From: Bacillus sp. FJAT-44742
GTDB lineage: Bacteria; Bacillota; Bacilli; Bacillales; Marinococcaceae
Assembly (NCBI RefSeq): GCF_002797315.1
Contig: NZ_KZ454936.1
Span: 1,931,645 to 1,995,644 of the forward strand
Direction: 5' to 3'
DNA: 64,000 bases
The notes below the pieces were generated by a model. It was not told where the DNA came from, searched no databases, and saw only the letters and a program-made list of their open reading frames with translations. A program made the translations under genes and the position numbers. This document shows positions 1 through 9,519 of the stretch, piece after piece (within the stretch, counting starts at the first letter, position 1; every line of letters begins with the position of its first letter).

Positions 1-379
1 GAGTTTGAACCACTTTATCCTTTTGATTAGGAATGTATGGCATTCCCATTTCCTCATGAAAGGAATCATGGTCAGGTCGAGAGCTTTCAATTCTTTTACT
101 GGCCTTTTCGTTGTTTCCAGCTTTCCTGTTTCCAGGATCATGATGGGTCGTATCACTTCGTGGGGTCTTTTGTTCTAATTCTTTTAATAATCGCTCATTG
201 TCTTCTTTCATTTCAGCTGTGTAAGCTACCAGTAAATCTTCTATCTCAGAAGTAAGCCTGTGAGAATCCTTTAAAATCCCTGCTTCCTTCTGCCACCTTC
301 TATAAAAAATAAGGATAATATAGAAGGAAAGTAAATGAAGGGACAAGCTTACACTAATTAAGAAATATATCAGCATCAT
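1..379 (-). CDS. swrB: SwrB-like motility protein, 3' end cut by the window edge
   Basis: An open frame reads from paired ATG codons at 379 and 376 off the left edge, giving at least 125 residues. The second ATG has the better spacing from an AGGTGA site. Residues 4-26 form one hydrophobic segment. An RRW basic stop-transfer patch follows, then a hydrophilic, charged tail, which matches the layout of SwrB. In B. subtilis SwrB is the last gene of the fla/che operon, follows sigD and helps activate hook-basal body assembly and sigma-D. Sequence conservation in this family is low, so the name rests on position and topology. The C-terminus is not visible. Confidence 0.72.
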   Translation of the reverse strand, partial: MMLIYFLISVSLSLHLLSFYIILIFYRRWQKEAGILKDSHRLTSEIEDLLVAYTAEMKEDNERLLKELEQKTPRSDTTHHDPGNRKAGNNEKASKRIESSRPDHDSFHEEMGMPYIPNQKDKVVQT

Positions 380-496
380 TTCACCTAGTTTTTTAGTTTC
401 GTTTTTACGCATCGACCTTTGGTATAAAAATTTCTACTTCGAATGGGGACTGCAGGATGTTACTTTCATCTCAGCTATTCTATCAAACCTTGCCCA

Positions 497-1264
497 TCAC
501 TTCTCTTTTTTTTGAAGGATCTGTTTTAATCGTAAAATCGCTTTAGAATGAATTTGTGAAATTCTTGAAGTTGATAAGTTAAGTACTTGCCCGATTTCAG
601 TGAGAGTGAGCTCTTCGTAGTAAAAGAGACTGACGACCAATTTCTCCCTTTCGTTTAACTGATCGATCATAGAAGCCAGCTCTTTAAACGTATCTTTCTT
701 TACTGCCTCCTCCTCAGGTGTAATGGCAGTGTTATCAACCAAATTTGCACGATATGTTTCTTCTTTTTCATACTCCTGGGATTCATCATCAATAGACAGG
801 ATATTGGCAAAAAAGGTTTCGGACACAATTCTTTGAACCTCATGCTTGTCCATGCCAAGCTCCTCGCTTATCTCTTCTTCCGTAACAAAGCGGCCGTATT
901 GTTGTTCCAGGCGTTCCACCGACTCTTCAATTTTTTTGGCTTTTTCTCGCATAGTCCTTGGAAGCCAGTCCTCCTGGCGAAGTCCATCAATAATAGCCCC
1001 TCTTATCCTAAAGGAAGCATAGGTGTCAAATTTCAGTTCCCTGGAGAAATCAAATTTATTGATAGCATCAAAGAGTCCCATTAAACCGTGGCTCATGACT
1101 TCTTCACGATTAACATTGCGCGGCAGTCCGGCGGAAATACGGCCCACATGATATCTAACAAGGGGGAGATACGCCTCAACTAATTGATCTGCCGCTTCTG
1201 CGTTTTTATCGTTTCCCCACTTTTCCCACAAATCTTTGTAATTGCCAGCTGTTACACTTGTCAT
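497..1264 (-). CDS. sigD: Flagellar/motility sigma factor SigD (FliA family, sigma-28)
   Basis: The product has 255 residues, the normal length for sigma-D. It carries sigma-70 region 2 in the N-terminal half (the LMGLFDAINKFDF core-binding stretch), region 3 in the middle, and a region 4 helix-turn-helix near the C-terminus (LTEIGQVLNLSTSRISQIHS). This sigma factor directs RNA polymerase to late flagellar, chemotaxis and autolysin promoters, and FlgM normally inhibits it. It lies after cheD and before swrB at the distal end of the fla/che operon, as in B. subtilis, where distance from the promoter tunes its level. Confidence 0.97.
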   Translation of the reverse strand: MTSVTAGNYKDLWEKWGNDKNAEAADQLVEAYLPLVRYHVGRISAGLPRNVNREEVMSHGLMGLFDAINKFDFSRELKFDTYASFRIRGAIIDGLRQEDWLPRTMREKAKKIEESVERLEQQYGRFVTEEEISEELGMDKHEVQRIVSETFFANILSIDDESQEYEKEETYRANLVDNTAITPEEEAVKKDTFKELASMIDQLNEREKLVVSLFYYEELTLTEIGQVLNLSTSRISQIHSKAILRLKQILQKKEK

Positions 1265-1313
1265 TGAAGCTCCCCCTTTTTATCGCTCGTAAATCCTGGT
1301 CCCTTTTCAAGGT

Positions 1314-1814
1314 CTATATGATTTTCTCTTCTGCATTCACTGTTCGAATGCTTAAATGAGAAGTAGCTGGATCAAACAGTACGGTCCGGCCGCTTTTTCC
1401 CCCTGTATCTTCTGCAGCCAGAAAAATGTGCATCTTTTTTAATGTCTCCTTGACCGCTTCCACGTTCCTCGGGCCTATTCTAAGAGCAGAGCTTGATGCC
1501 TCAAACATTTGAGCTCCTCCTGCAATCTTTGCCTTCACCTTATTCCTTCTGGCTCCATGATAAATGAGCAGTAAGTACAGGTCTTCTATAGCTGAATCCG
1601 CATACTTCGCTCGATTACATTCTCCCGAAGCATGCAGACGGGAGGAAGGAAGCATAATATGGGCCATACCGGCTGCTTTTGCTTCTTCATCGTACAGAAC
1701 TACACTCACACAAGACCCAAGCCCTGAGGTTTGAATGAGTTGAGGAGCAATGGCAATATTAAGGTCTGCCATCCATACTTTTACAATATTTCCCTGGGCG
1801 GTGCGGGAACTCAT
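1314..1814 (-). CDS. cheD: Chemoreceptor glutamine deamidase CheD
   Basis: The 166-residue protein fits the CheD family, which deamidates glutamines on chemoreceptors and, in Bacillus, binds CheC and stimulates its phosphatase activity. Expected catalytic residues are visible: Cys35 in LGSC, His52 in MAHIMLP, and Thr29/Ser30 just ahead as candidates for the third triad member. The start ATG overlaps the cheC stop codon, which suggests translational coupling. The gene is complete. Its partner CheC is directly upstream, but cheA and cheW are missing from the cluster. Confidence 0.95.
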   Translation of the reverse strand: MSSRTAQGNIVKVWMADLNIAIAPQLIQTSGLGSCVSVVLYDEEAKAAGMAHIMLPSSRLHASGECNRAKYADSAIEDLYLLLIYHGARRNKVKAKIAGGAQMFEASSSALRIGPRNVEAVKETLKKMHIFLAAEDTGGKSGRTVLFDPATSHLSIRTVNAEEKII

Positions 1815-2437
1815 TGGCCTTTGACTCCTAAAGATTGGAAGAGGCGGACAAACGTCTCTGGATCAGGAAGTAAGAAAAAATGGCCTCCAGTACTTTGGTG
1901 GCTGCTATCTTTCTTTTTTAAGACCGTACTCATGACCAGGGCATATTCCCCAACCTCAGACCATTCTAGTAAGCCATGTTCCAATATAGCCCCTGCCATA
2001 TCAATGGCCAGAGAAGGGACAGAATGCTGTATCCTTACGTGCAAAAACTCTGATAAACTTGTAAGATAAGAGCCAGCCAGTATATTCCCGACCTCCTGTA
2101 AAGAAGAGACAGCCATCGGGTCATGCTGTATGTCTGTGATACGTTCAATATAAGTTCCTGTGAGATCAAAGAGGAAGGCTCTTGCCTCCTGTTCCGGGAG
2201 CATAAAAAACATGTTTCCCTTTGCTTCTCCTGTAAGTCTGAAAAATACGGAGGCCATCACTTTTTCCGCCCCGCCTATGTGGTTCGGAATGTCCCGAAAA
2301 GGCATAACCACTGCCTCAGGAACATTCATCTCGATCTCTTCTTTTGTAAGCTTTGATAGCGACGTAGCAGCATTTCCTGCCCCAATGTTTGCTGCTTCTT
2401 TTAAAATATCCAAATGAAAGCTTTGAATAAAATCCAT
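1811..2437 (-). CDS. cheC: CheY-P phosphatase CheC
   Basis: This 208-residue protein has the two pseudo-symmetric CheC active-site motifs E-x2-N, at Glu14/Asn17 (EAANIGAGNA) and Glu115/Asn118 (EVGNILAGS). CheC dephosphorylates CheY-P and takes part in Bacillus-type adaptation with CheD. It overlaps cheD by 4 bases. The gene starts 15 bases after the cheB stop with its own GGGAAGG ribosome site. In B. subtilis cheA and cheW lie at exactly this junction, and here there is no room for them. Confidence 0.95.
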   Translation of the reverse strand: MDFIQSFHLDILKEAANIGAGNAATSLSKLTKEEIEMNVPEAVVMPFRDIPNHIGGAEKVMASVFFRLTGEAKGNMFFMLPEQEARAFLFDLTGTYIERITDIQHDPMAVSSLQEVGNILAGSYLTSLSEFLHVRIQHSVPSLAIDMAGAILEHGLLEWSEVGEYALVMSTVLKKKDSSHQSTGGHFFLLPDPETFVRLFQSLGVKGQ

Positions 2438-2452
2438 ATGTTTTTCCTTCCC

Positions 2453-3514
2453 TTATGAATAATCTTTTTCCATGTAGCGGAGAATGCTTTTACTCATATT
2501 AAAAAGGGGGACCACTTCATCTATCTGACCTGTTTGCGCTGCCGCTTTAGGCATTCCAAATACTATGGAAGTGCCTTCTGATTGCGCGAGAGCTATATTG
2601 CTCTTCTTTTCCTTAAGCTTTTGGATCCCGACCGCCCCATCAGCTCCCATCCCGGTCATGATCACAGCTACGACAGAGTATCCTGCAATGTCAGCCAGAG
2701 ATGTAAACAATGTATCAACTGATGGTTTATGGTTATTATGAGGGGGAGTGTCCAGCAGATTTAACACTAGGGCTTCTCCCGAGTTTTTTACGGTTACATG
2801 TTTTCCTCCAGGAGCAATGTATGCTACTCCATTTCTGGCTACTTCCCCATCTTCCGCCTCTTTTACGGTAAGCTCTGACATGTCGTTCAGCCTTTTTGCT
2901 AATGACTGTGTGAAACCCGCCGGCATGTGCTGCACAATAAGTAAAGGTGCTGCCAGCGTTCCAGGCAGATCAGAAAAAAGCTGCTGAAGAGCCCGCGGCC
3001 CCCCTGTAGAGGTTCCAATAGCAATGACTTTTTTCTTTAGCATTAGGTTAGATGGATGAAGAGGAGGAGGACTTCTCGTGATTTCAACTTTCTTTTCCTT
3101 GGTAAGTATTGATTGATGAAAAGCCTCGGAAGCGATTTTAATTTTCTCTATCAGCTCTTTCCTGACAAGGTCGAAGTCAAGGGAAATTGGCCCCGAGGGC
3201 TTGGCTACAAAATCAACTGCTCCTAACTCCATGGCAGCAATCGTTTGCAGTGCTCCTTGCTGAGTTGCGCTGCTGACCATAACCACAGGGTGAGGAGACA
3301 CTTCCATAATTTCCTTTAAGGTGTCAAGCCCATTTTTTTGAGGCATTTCCACATCTAGTGTAATCACGTTTACCTTTACATACCTCAGCTTTTCTATCGC
3401 CTCTACTCCATTCCTGGCTGTAGCTGCTACAGTCATATCTTCATTCCTGTTTATAGCGTCGGAGATAACCTTTCGCATAAAAGCTGAATCATCTACGACA
3501 AGTACGCGGATCAT
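2453..3514 (-). CDS. cheB: Chemotaxis response regulator and protein-glutamate methylesterase CheB
   Basis: The 353-residue protein has an N-terminal receiver domain with acidic residues Asp8/Asp9, phospho-acceptor Asp54 (ITLDVEMP) and a conserved Lys (VAKP) near 105. A linker leads to a methylesterase domain with catalytic Ser169 in GTSTGG, His196 in VQHMP and an Asp in GMGADG. It removes methyl groups from receptors when phosphorylated by CheA. It follows flhG in the operon with a short gap. CheA, its usual kinase, is not encoded in this window. Confidence 0.97.
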   Translation of the reverse strand: MIRVLVVDDSAFMRKVISDAINRNEDMTVAATARNGVEAIEKLRYVKVNVITLDVEMPQKNGLDTLKEIMEVSPHPVVMVSSATQQGALQTIAAMELGAVDFVAKPSGPISLDFDLVRKELIEKIKIASEAFHQSILTKEKKVEITRSPPPLHPSNLMLKKKVIAIGTSTGGPRALQQLFSDLPGTLAAPLLIVQHMPAGFTQSLAKRLNDMSELTVKEAEDGEVARNGVAYIAPGGKHVTVKNSGEALVLNLLDTPPHNNHKPSVDTLFTSLADIAGYSVVAVIMTGMGADGAVGIQKLKEKKSNIALAQSEGTSIVFGMPKAAAQTGQIDEVVPLFNMSKSILRYMEKDYS

Positions 3515-3530
3515 GCTTTCAGGCCCCTTT

Positions 3531-4397
3531 CTATGACGGTGAAGACATAAAACCTTTTAGTTTGGATATAAAAGAGTAAAAAGGTTTTCTCGGCTCCCTT
3601 TCTGACTCATCAAGGTATTTATTGCAAGCATTTCTCATCGCCCGGGTAACTTTTGCTCGTGGAAAAGCTAAAGAATATGGGGTCTGTTTATAAACTGCTT
3701 TTCGAACGGCATCATCATCAGGAAGGAGGCCAAGAACAGCCAGTTCTTTATGCAAAAACCTTCTGCTTACCTTTTGAAGATTTTCTCCGGCCTTTTTCCC
3801 CTCACTGAGATAGAAGGCCCGGTTTACAATCAAAAAAAGCGGCAGATTTTGATCAAAAGCAGTTATATGCTTTATCATTGAGTAGGCATCTGTAATTGAC
3901 GTTGGCTCTGGTGTAGTAACTAAAAAAACTTCATGGGAGGCAAGAACAAATTGCATGCTGTTTTTTGATATACCTGCTCCAAGGTCAAAAATAATATAAT
4001 CAAAGTGACCATTAAGCATTTCTATTTGATGGAGGAATCTCTTTTTCTTCCCCTCTGTTAGAGAAAAAATATCTGACAGACCTGACCCCCCGGCAGCAAA
4101 ATAAACACCTGAAGGACCCTCGTTGATAACATCCCACACTGACAGTTCTCTTTCGATCATATCTCTTACGTTAAAAGCAGCATGTGTACCGAGCAAGATG
4201 TCTACATTTGCCATTCCGATATCCATATCGAAAAGAACCACTTTTTTCCCTTTTTGAGCCAGTGCGATTGAGAAGTTAACAGACACGTTCGTTTTCCCGA
4301 CTCCCCCCTTGCCGCTGCCTACCGAAATAATGTGAGTTTCTCTTCTTTCTGATCTGCTGTTCATCAACTTACGCAGACTTTCTGCCTGGTCATTCAT
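3531..4397 (-). CDS. flhG: MinD-like ATPase FlhG, flagellar number regulator
   Basis: This is a ParA/MinD-type ATPase of 288 residues with a deviant Walker A motif GKGGVGKT at 29-36 and an MDIGMAN switch stretch. The N-terminus (MNDQAESLRKLM) resembles the DQAxxLR motif that activates the FlhF GTPase. The start at 4397 was chosen because a GAGGA site lies 8 bases upstream; an in-frame ATG at 4412 is less well placed. FlhG works with FlhF to set flagellar number and position. The start lies inside the flhF 3' end, so the pair is translationally coupled. Confidence 0.95.
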   Translation of the reverse strand: MNDQAESLRKLMNSRSERRETHIISVGSGKGGVGKTNVSVNFSIALAQKGKKVVLFDMDIGMANVDILLGTHAAFNVRDMIERELSVWDVINEGPSGVYFAAGGSGLSDIFSLTEGKKKRFLHQIEMLNGHFDYIIFDLGAGISKNSMQFVLASHEVFLVTTPEPTSITDAYSMIKHITAFDQNLPLFLIVNRAFYLSEGKKAGENLQKVSRRFLHKELAVLGLLPDDDAVRKAVYKQTPYSLAFPRAKVTRAMRNACNKYLDESEREPRKPFYSFISKLKGFMSSPS

Positions 4398-5538
4398 GGT
4401 CGTTTTCCTCAAATAGCAATTCAGCTACCAGTCGGGGATCAGCCACGTCCAGATCTTCCGGTACGTTTTGGCCCTTTGTGAGAAAAGAAGCTCCAATGCC
4501 GGTTGTTTTCATAAGGTTTACCATTGGTCCGCAAATGGCGGTTTCGTCAGTCTTTGTAAATATAAATTGATCGATGGACAGCGAGGAAAACTGTTGAAAA
4601 ATGTTTTTCATGTCTGTGTATTTAGAGGTTAATGACAATACCAGGTAGGTTTTTGTTTCTTCATTTAAAGAGATGATTGTTTTCAATTCCTCTATATTCA
4701 GTTTGTTGTAATAGTTTCTTCCGGCCGTATCAACAAGCACGGTGTCATATTCTTCGAAACTTTTCAGTGCCTTGTGGTAATCTTCCTTGCTGTACACAAC
4801 TTCTATGGGGATTTGTAGTATGCTGGCGTATGTTTTCAGCTGTTCTACCGCCCCGATTCGGTACGTATCAGCAGTCAGGAAAGCTACTTTTTTCTTCTCA
4901 TAAATATGTTGGCGGGCAGCGATTTTGGCTATCGTCGTGGTTTTCCCTACCCCAGTCGGACCGACAAAGGTAATGATTTCTCTGCCGGATGGTTCTTTTC
5001 CTAAAGAAAGGGTACTAAGTGATTTTTCTAAGGAAACCTTCGCCCAATCCTTGACTTTTTCATCTTTTATTTCCTCGGTACCACCCGATTCTTTCACCCT
5101 TTTTACAAGTGAATCCAGAATCTCTTTTTGAAGTCCGGACTCTACTTCCTGTTCTTTCAATTGTGTTTGAATGAGTCGTAAGGCAGGATGCAGAACAGAG
5201 GTTTTTTCCAGTTCAGCATCAGCGGTTAATTCCTTAACCATTTCCTTAATTTCCTTCATCTCTTTTTGAATTTCAGTGGAAGAATAATTGAAATAAGACG
5301 GTTTGGGAGGCTCCTTTTTCTGTATAGTCTGAGAGGGCTTCACCGTATCTTTTCTTTTAAGCATCATCTCTTCATCGACCGCAGCAATTACCTCTAATGT
5401 TTTTTTTGAGAACAGGCCAAAAATCCCTGGGCTTTGAATCGATTTCGAGCGAAGAATGACGGCCTGTTCGCCAAGCTCTCCCTTAATTTTTTTCATTGCT
5501 TCCGGCATGTCCTTAGCAATAAACCTTTGCACTTTCAT
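4390..5538 (-). CDS. flhF: SRP-type GTPase FlhF, flagellar placement
   Basis: This 382-residue protein is a third SRP GTPase, beside Ffh and FtsY, which are also in this window. It has an N-terminal basic B region, an N domain, and a G domain with P-loop GPTGVGKT at 193-200, DTAGR, and TKTD as the guanine-specificity motif. FlhF places the first basal-body proteins at the membrane and is controlled by FlhG. Its start abuts the flhA stop and its stop overlaps the flhG start, in standard order. Confidence 0.97.
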   Translation of the reverse strand: MKVQRFIAKDMPEAMKKIKGELGEQAVILRSKSIQSPGIFGLFSKKTLEVIAAVDEEMMLKRKDTVKPSQTIQKKEPPKPSYFNYSSTEIQKEMKEIKEMVKELTADAELEKTSVLHPALRLIQTQLKEQEVESGLQKEILDSLVKRVKESGGTEEIKDEKVKDWAKVSLEKSLSTLSLGKEPSGREIITFVGPTGVGKTTTIAKIAARQHIYEKKKVAFLTADTYRIGAVEQLKTYASILQIPIEVVYSKEDYHKALKSFEEYDTVLVDTAGRNYYNKLNIEELKTIISLNEETKTYLVLSLTSKYTDMKNIFQQFSSLSIDQFIFTKTDETAICGPMVNLMKTTGIGASFLTKGQNVPEDLDVADPRLVAELLFEENDHE

Positions 5539-7574
5539 TATGTTTTCACCACTCCTACGCTTTGCACCTCAACGTGAGGCTCGAGCTCATTATAAGAAAG
5601 GACAAATACCTGAGGAAAATACCTTTCAATTAATTGACGTACATGCATGCGAACAGCCGGAGAACAAAGCAGTATTGGAGTATGGCCCATTTGTGCCAAA
5701 CGGTCAGCTTCAGAAGCTGCCGCTTCAATAATCGGCTGAGAGTCCTGTGGATTCATCGATAGGAAGTTCCCATGCTCAGTCTGCTTGACGTTGTCCACAA
5801 TTGCTTTTTCCACGCCTCCGCTCAAGGTAATGACACACAATGGTTCCCCTTCCACCGCAAATTGTTTAGTGATTTGCCTTGCCAGTGCCTGGCGGACATA
5901 TTCTGTTACTAAATCCATATCTTTTGTCATCTGTCCGTACTCAGACATTGTTTCAAAAATGACAGGAAGGTTTCTGATTGACATTTTTTCTTTTAGAAGG
6001 TTTGTTAACACCTTTTGGATTTCTCCCAAAGATAATGGGTTTGGCGTGACTTCCTCTACAAGAGTCGGATAGGTTTCCTTTAAATGGTCAACCAGCTGCT
6101 TTGTTTCTTCCCGTCCAAGAAGTTCATGTGCATGTGCTTTAATGACCTCGGTCAAATGAGTGGATACAACAGAGGGAGGATCTACCACTGTGTAGCCTGA
6201 AAGCTCTGCCTGCTCTTTCATTTCTTCTCCTATCCACATAGCAGGAAGACCAAAAGCAGGCTCCACCGTTTCGATTCCTGTCACTGCTTCATCTTCAACT
6301 CCAGGACTCATAGCCATATAATGATCCAGAAGAAGTTCCCCCCTGGCTATTTCATAACTTTTAATCTTAATGACATATTCGTTTGGCTGCAGTTGGATGT
6401 TGTCTCTGATTCTAATCACTGGCACCACCATGCCAAGCTCTAATGCCAACTGGCGCCGGATCATGACGACCCTGTCCAGCAGATCTCCTCCTTGATTAGC
6501 ATCCGCAAGGGGAATCAAGCCATAACCAAATTCAAATTCAATAGGATCAATGGTCAGAAGACTTACGACATTTTCCGGGGATTTCATATCCTCGCCTTCA
6601 CCGTTATCCTCTTCTCCTTTCTCATCTTCGGAGAGACTGCCGGTATCTGTTTTTCTTAATAAGAAACCACCTGCCGCCAACACACCAGCCATGGCTGAAG
6701 TGAGAAGAAAGTTAATCGGTGTAAACACTCCAAGAAAAAATACGGTTGCCCCTGCTACATACAACATTTTCGGGTGTGAAGAAAGCTGCTTTGTAACATC
6801 ATGACTCAGGTTCCCTTCTGAGGCTGCCCTGGTAACCACAATTCCTGTAGCTGTTGAAATAAGAAGGGCGGGAATCTGGCTGACTAGTCCATCTCCTACA
6901 GTAAGGAGAGTGAATGTTCCCGCTGCTGTCCCCAGGTCCATTCCCAGCTGCATCATACCAATGACAAGGCCAAAAATTATATTAATAATAACAATCACTA
7001 TACCGGCTATCGCATCCCCTTTTACAAATTTGCTTGCCCCGTCCATGGATCCGTAAAAGTCAGCTTCTTTTTCTATCTTTTCCCGTCTTTTCTTAGCTTC
7101 CTGATCTGAAATCATCCCTGCATTTAAGTCAGCATCTATGCTCATTTGTTTCCCGGGCATAGCATCCAAAGTAAACCTGGCCCCTACCTCCGAAACTCTT
7201 TCTGAGCCCTTTACAATGACTACAAATTGTATAATTACCAGGATTAGAAATACTACAAACCCTACGAGTGGGTTTCCTCCAACAACAAACTGGCCAAAGG
7301 TTTCTATGACATTTCCAGCTTCGGCATTTCCGAGTATAGAACGGGTAGTGGAAACATTTAAACCGAGCCTAAATAAAGTAACCAATAATAATAGTGTTGG
7401 AAAAATGGAAAACTCAAGAGGTTCCTTTGTATTCATGGCCACAAGAATAATGACCAGAGCAAGAGAAATATTGGTAATAATCAAAATATCAAGGATGGGG
7501 GTCGGCAAGGGGATAATTAACATGATCACAATCAAAATAACCCCTACCAGTACTATTAAATCTCTTGCTCTCAT
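5538..7574 (-). CDS. flhA: Flagellar type III export gate protein FlhA
   Basis: The protein has 678 residues, typical for FlhA. The first ~310 residues hold about eight membrane segments, with the conserved FHIPEP-family cytoplasmic loop (VGARFTLDAMPGKQM) between them. The C-terminal half is the soluble export platform that docks chaperone-substrate complexes on FliI/FliH. An acidic linker (SEDEKGEEDNGEGED) joins the two parts. FlhA forms a nonamer in the export gate and couples export to the proton motive force. It sits between flhB and flhF. Confidence 0.98.
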   Translation of the reverse strand: MRARDLIVLVGVILIVIMLIIPLPTPILDILIITNISLALVIILVAMNTKEPLEFSIFPTLLLLVTLFRLGLNVSTTRSILGNAEAGNVIETFGQFVVGGNPLVGFVVFLILVIIQFVVIVKGSERVSEVGARFTLDAMPGKQMSIDADLNAGMISDQEAKKRREKIEKEADFYGSMDGASKFVKGDAIAGIVIVIINIIFGLVIGMMQLGMDLGTAAGTFTLLTVGDGLVSQIPALLISTATGIVVTRAASEGNLSHDVTKQLSSHPKMLYVAGATVFFLGVFTPINFLLTSAMAGVLAAGGFLLRKTDTGSLSEDEKGEEDNGEGEDMKSPENVVSLLTIDPIEFEFGYGLIPLADANQGGDLLDRVVMIRRQLALELGMVVPVIRIRDNIQLQPNEYVIKIKSYEIARGELLLDHYMAMSPGVEDEAVTGIETVEPAFGLPAMWIGEEMKEQAELSGYTVVDPPSVVSTHLTEVIKAHAHELLGREETKQLVDHLKETYPTLVEEVTPNPLSLGEIQKVLTNLLKEKMSIRNLPVIFETMSEYGQMTKDMDLVTEYVRQALARQITKQFAVEGEPLCVITLSGGVEKAIVDNVKQTEHGNFLSMNPQDSQPIIEAAASEADRLAQMGHTPILLCSPAVRMHVRQLIERYFPQVFVLSYNELEPHVEVQSVGVVKT

Positions 7575-7650
7575 AACAAATCTCCTCTTTCTTCAGCCGG
7601 TTCAGTTTGTGCTTGTTTTATCTCATAGAAAAACTCATGTTTCTTCCCTT

Positions 7651-8733
7651 TTATGGCAGCTTGTTTTTCAACTGGTACACATACGCCAGCACTTCCGCCA
7701 CCGCTTTAAATAAATTTTCAGGTACGTGGTCTCCAATATTTCCGTGACTGTACAGTGATCTTGCAAGGGGCTTATTTTCCACCATTGCTACCTCATTTTT
7801 TTCAGCAGCCATCCGAATTCTCATAGCCATAAAATCCACCCCTTTTGCAACAATCACCGGGGCTTCCATCTTGTCTTCTTCGTATTTTAATGCAATCGCA
7901 TAATGAGTGGGGTTAGTAATGACCACATCAGCTTTTGGAACTTCCTGCATCATTCTTTGCATAGCCATATCCATTTGTTTCTGACGGCGCTTTGATTTAA
8001 TTCGTGGATCTCCCTCCATCTTTTTATGTTCATCTTTTACGTCCTGCTTTGACATCCGTATTTGTTTTTCATGATCATATTTTTGATATATATAATCGGG
8101 AATTGACAGAAAGAGTAAAAGAACGGCAACCCCTGCCCCAATAAGGCCTGTAAGCTGCGCTATTTCAAAAAAACCCGCTTCTATGTTTTTATGAGAAAGG
8201 AGCAATAGAGAGTCAAGGTTAAACCAAATGACAGAAAATACAAGAATACCCACTAATGAGATCTTCAAAAGAGACTTCAAAAGCTCAACGAGAGCCCGTG
8301 CAGAAAAAATTCGTTTAAACCCCTGAATTGGGTTGATCTTAGAAGCTTTAAATTTAATTGCTTCCGGGGCAAATAAGATACCAACCTGCATCATGGAAGC
8401 TGCTGTACCTGCCACCATAGCTACAAGCATGATCGGAAGCAGAACAATTGCTGTTTCCATCACAAGCTCCTCTAATATCACCGTAAGCGTAAAAGAAGTG
8501 ATTTCCCAGCGTAAATATTCACTAAATATATGCCCCATCATATTTAAAATATGGTCGCCGAGGATTCCGGCATATAAAAAAAGAAATAAAAAGACAGCCA
8601 GTAGAATGAGTGCGGTATTAACGTCATTACTCTTTGCCACTTGTCCTTTTCTTCTGGAATCCTGTCTTTTTTTGGGCGTGGCCTTTTCAGTTTTTTCCTG
8701 GGAAAAAAACTGAAGTTCCATGCGAAGTTTCAT
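7651..8733 (-). CDS. flhB: Flagellar export switch protein FlhB
   Basis: The 360-residue protein has a charged N-terminus, four membrane segments within residues 40-215 and a cytoplasmic C-terminal domain. The autocleavage motif NPTH is intact at 274-277, so the normal substrate-specificity switch from hook to filament proteins, triggered by FliK, should work. A GGAGGGG site 7 bases before the ATG supports the start. It lies between fliR and flhA. The separate small gene ylqH at 36.9 kb encodes a second copy of only this C-terminal domain type. Confidence 0.98.
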   Translation of the reverse strand: MKLRMELQFFSQEKTEKATPKKRQDSRRKGQVAKSNDVNTALILLAVFLFLFLYAGILGDHILNMMGHIFSEYLRWEITSFTLTVILEELVMETAIVLLPIMLVAMVAGTAASMMQVGILFAPEAIKFKASKINPIQGFKRIFSARALVELLKSLLKISLVGILVFSVIWFNLDSLLLLSHKNIEAGFFEIAQLTGLIGAGVAVLLLFLSIPDYIYQKYDHEKQIRMSKQDVKDEHKKMEGDPRIKSKRRQKQMDMAMQRMMQEVPKADVVITNPTHYAIALKYEEDKMEAPVIVAKGVDFMAMRIRMAAEKNEVAMVENKPLARSLYSHGNIGDHVPENLFKAVAEVLAYVYQLKNKLP

Positions 8734-8735
8734 TC

Positions 8736-9518
8736 TTATGCCCCTCCAAACAATTCCAGCAATGTCCTCATGGCTGTGCCTGCTTCCTCAAATGTATAAG
8801 ATACAAGAGAAAAGAAACCAGGGAGCATAATGGCCAAAAGAGGCAGTCCAAGAAAGATTTTTAAAGGCAGGCCCACCACAAAAACGTTCATTTGAGGGAC
8901 AGCCCGTGACATCATCCCTAATGCTACATCTACTAAAAACAAACACCCGATAATCGGGAAAGCCATTTGGAATGCGATGATAAACATCGTCGTAAAGGTG
9001 GTTAGGGCAAAGTATGCGATCGAGCCATTACCAAAAGGAAGAAACAATTGTTCAAGGGGAACAAATTCATAGCTGTAATAAACGCCATCAAGAAGAAGGT
9101 GATGTCCATCTACAGCAAGTAAAAAAAGCACGGTAAATGCATAGAGGAATCCTCCGGTAAGCGGACTTTGAGCCCCTGTCTGGGGATCAATAACGTTTGC
9201 TACTAAAAATCCCATAAGAATATCAATAAACATTCCGGCTACTTGAACAGCGTAAATCAGCATACTTGCGACAAGCCCTACCAGCAGTCCGACTAACGCT
9301 TCCTTAATGACAAGCAAAAAATATTCAGCATTGATTGCAAGTTCCGGTACATCCACAGTAAACATCATCGTAAACGCCATAAATACAGCCAGGCCTATTT
9401 TAAAAGTGTTAGGTACGTTTCTATATGCAAAAATCGGCATTGTCGTAAAAAAAGCCAGCACTCGTACAAAGATTAATAAAAAGGCTGGAAATTGATTGAT
9501 CCATTCCATCGCGTCCAT
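8736..9518 (-). CDS. fliR: Flagellar export apparatus protein FliR
   Basis: This is a hydrophobic 260-residue protein with about six membrane segments and the FliR-typical central region around FLVANVIDPQTGAQSPLTGG. FliR joins FliP and FliQ in the export-gate helix at the base of the rod. It abuts flhB (2 bases) and fliQ (1 base), so the genes are probably translationally coupled. Confidence 0.96.
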   Translation of the reverse strand: MDAMEWINQFPAFLLIFVRVLAFFTTMPIFAYRNVPNTFKIGLAVFMAFTMMFTVDVPELAINAEYFLLVIKEALVGLLVGLVASMLIYAVQVAGMFIDILMGFLVANVIDPQTGAQSPLTGGFLYAFTVLFLLAVDGHHLLLDGVYYSYEFVPLEQLFLPFGNGSIAYFALTTFTTMFIIAFQMAFPIIGCLFLVDVALGMMSRAVPQMNVFVVGLPLKIFLGLPLLAIMLPGFFSLVSYTFEEAGTAMRTLLELFGGA

Positions 9519-9519
9519 C

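Noticed and set aside
380-496. A 21-codon open stretch between sigD and swrB reading like the end of a small protein (SPFEVEIFIPKVDA).
   Set aside because: It follows an in-frame TGA with no start codon and no ribosome site. It is too short to call.
7138-7713. A 191-residue plus-strand frame opposite flhA and flhB.
   Set aside because: Antisense shadow crossing two well-supported genes.
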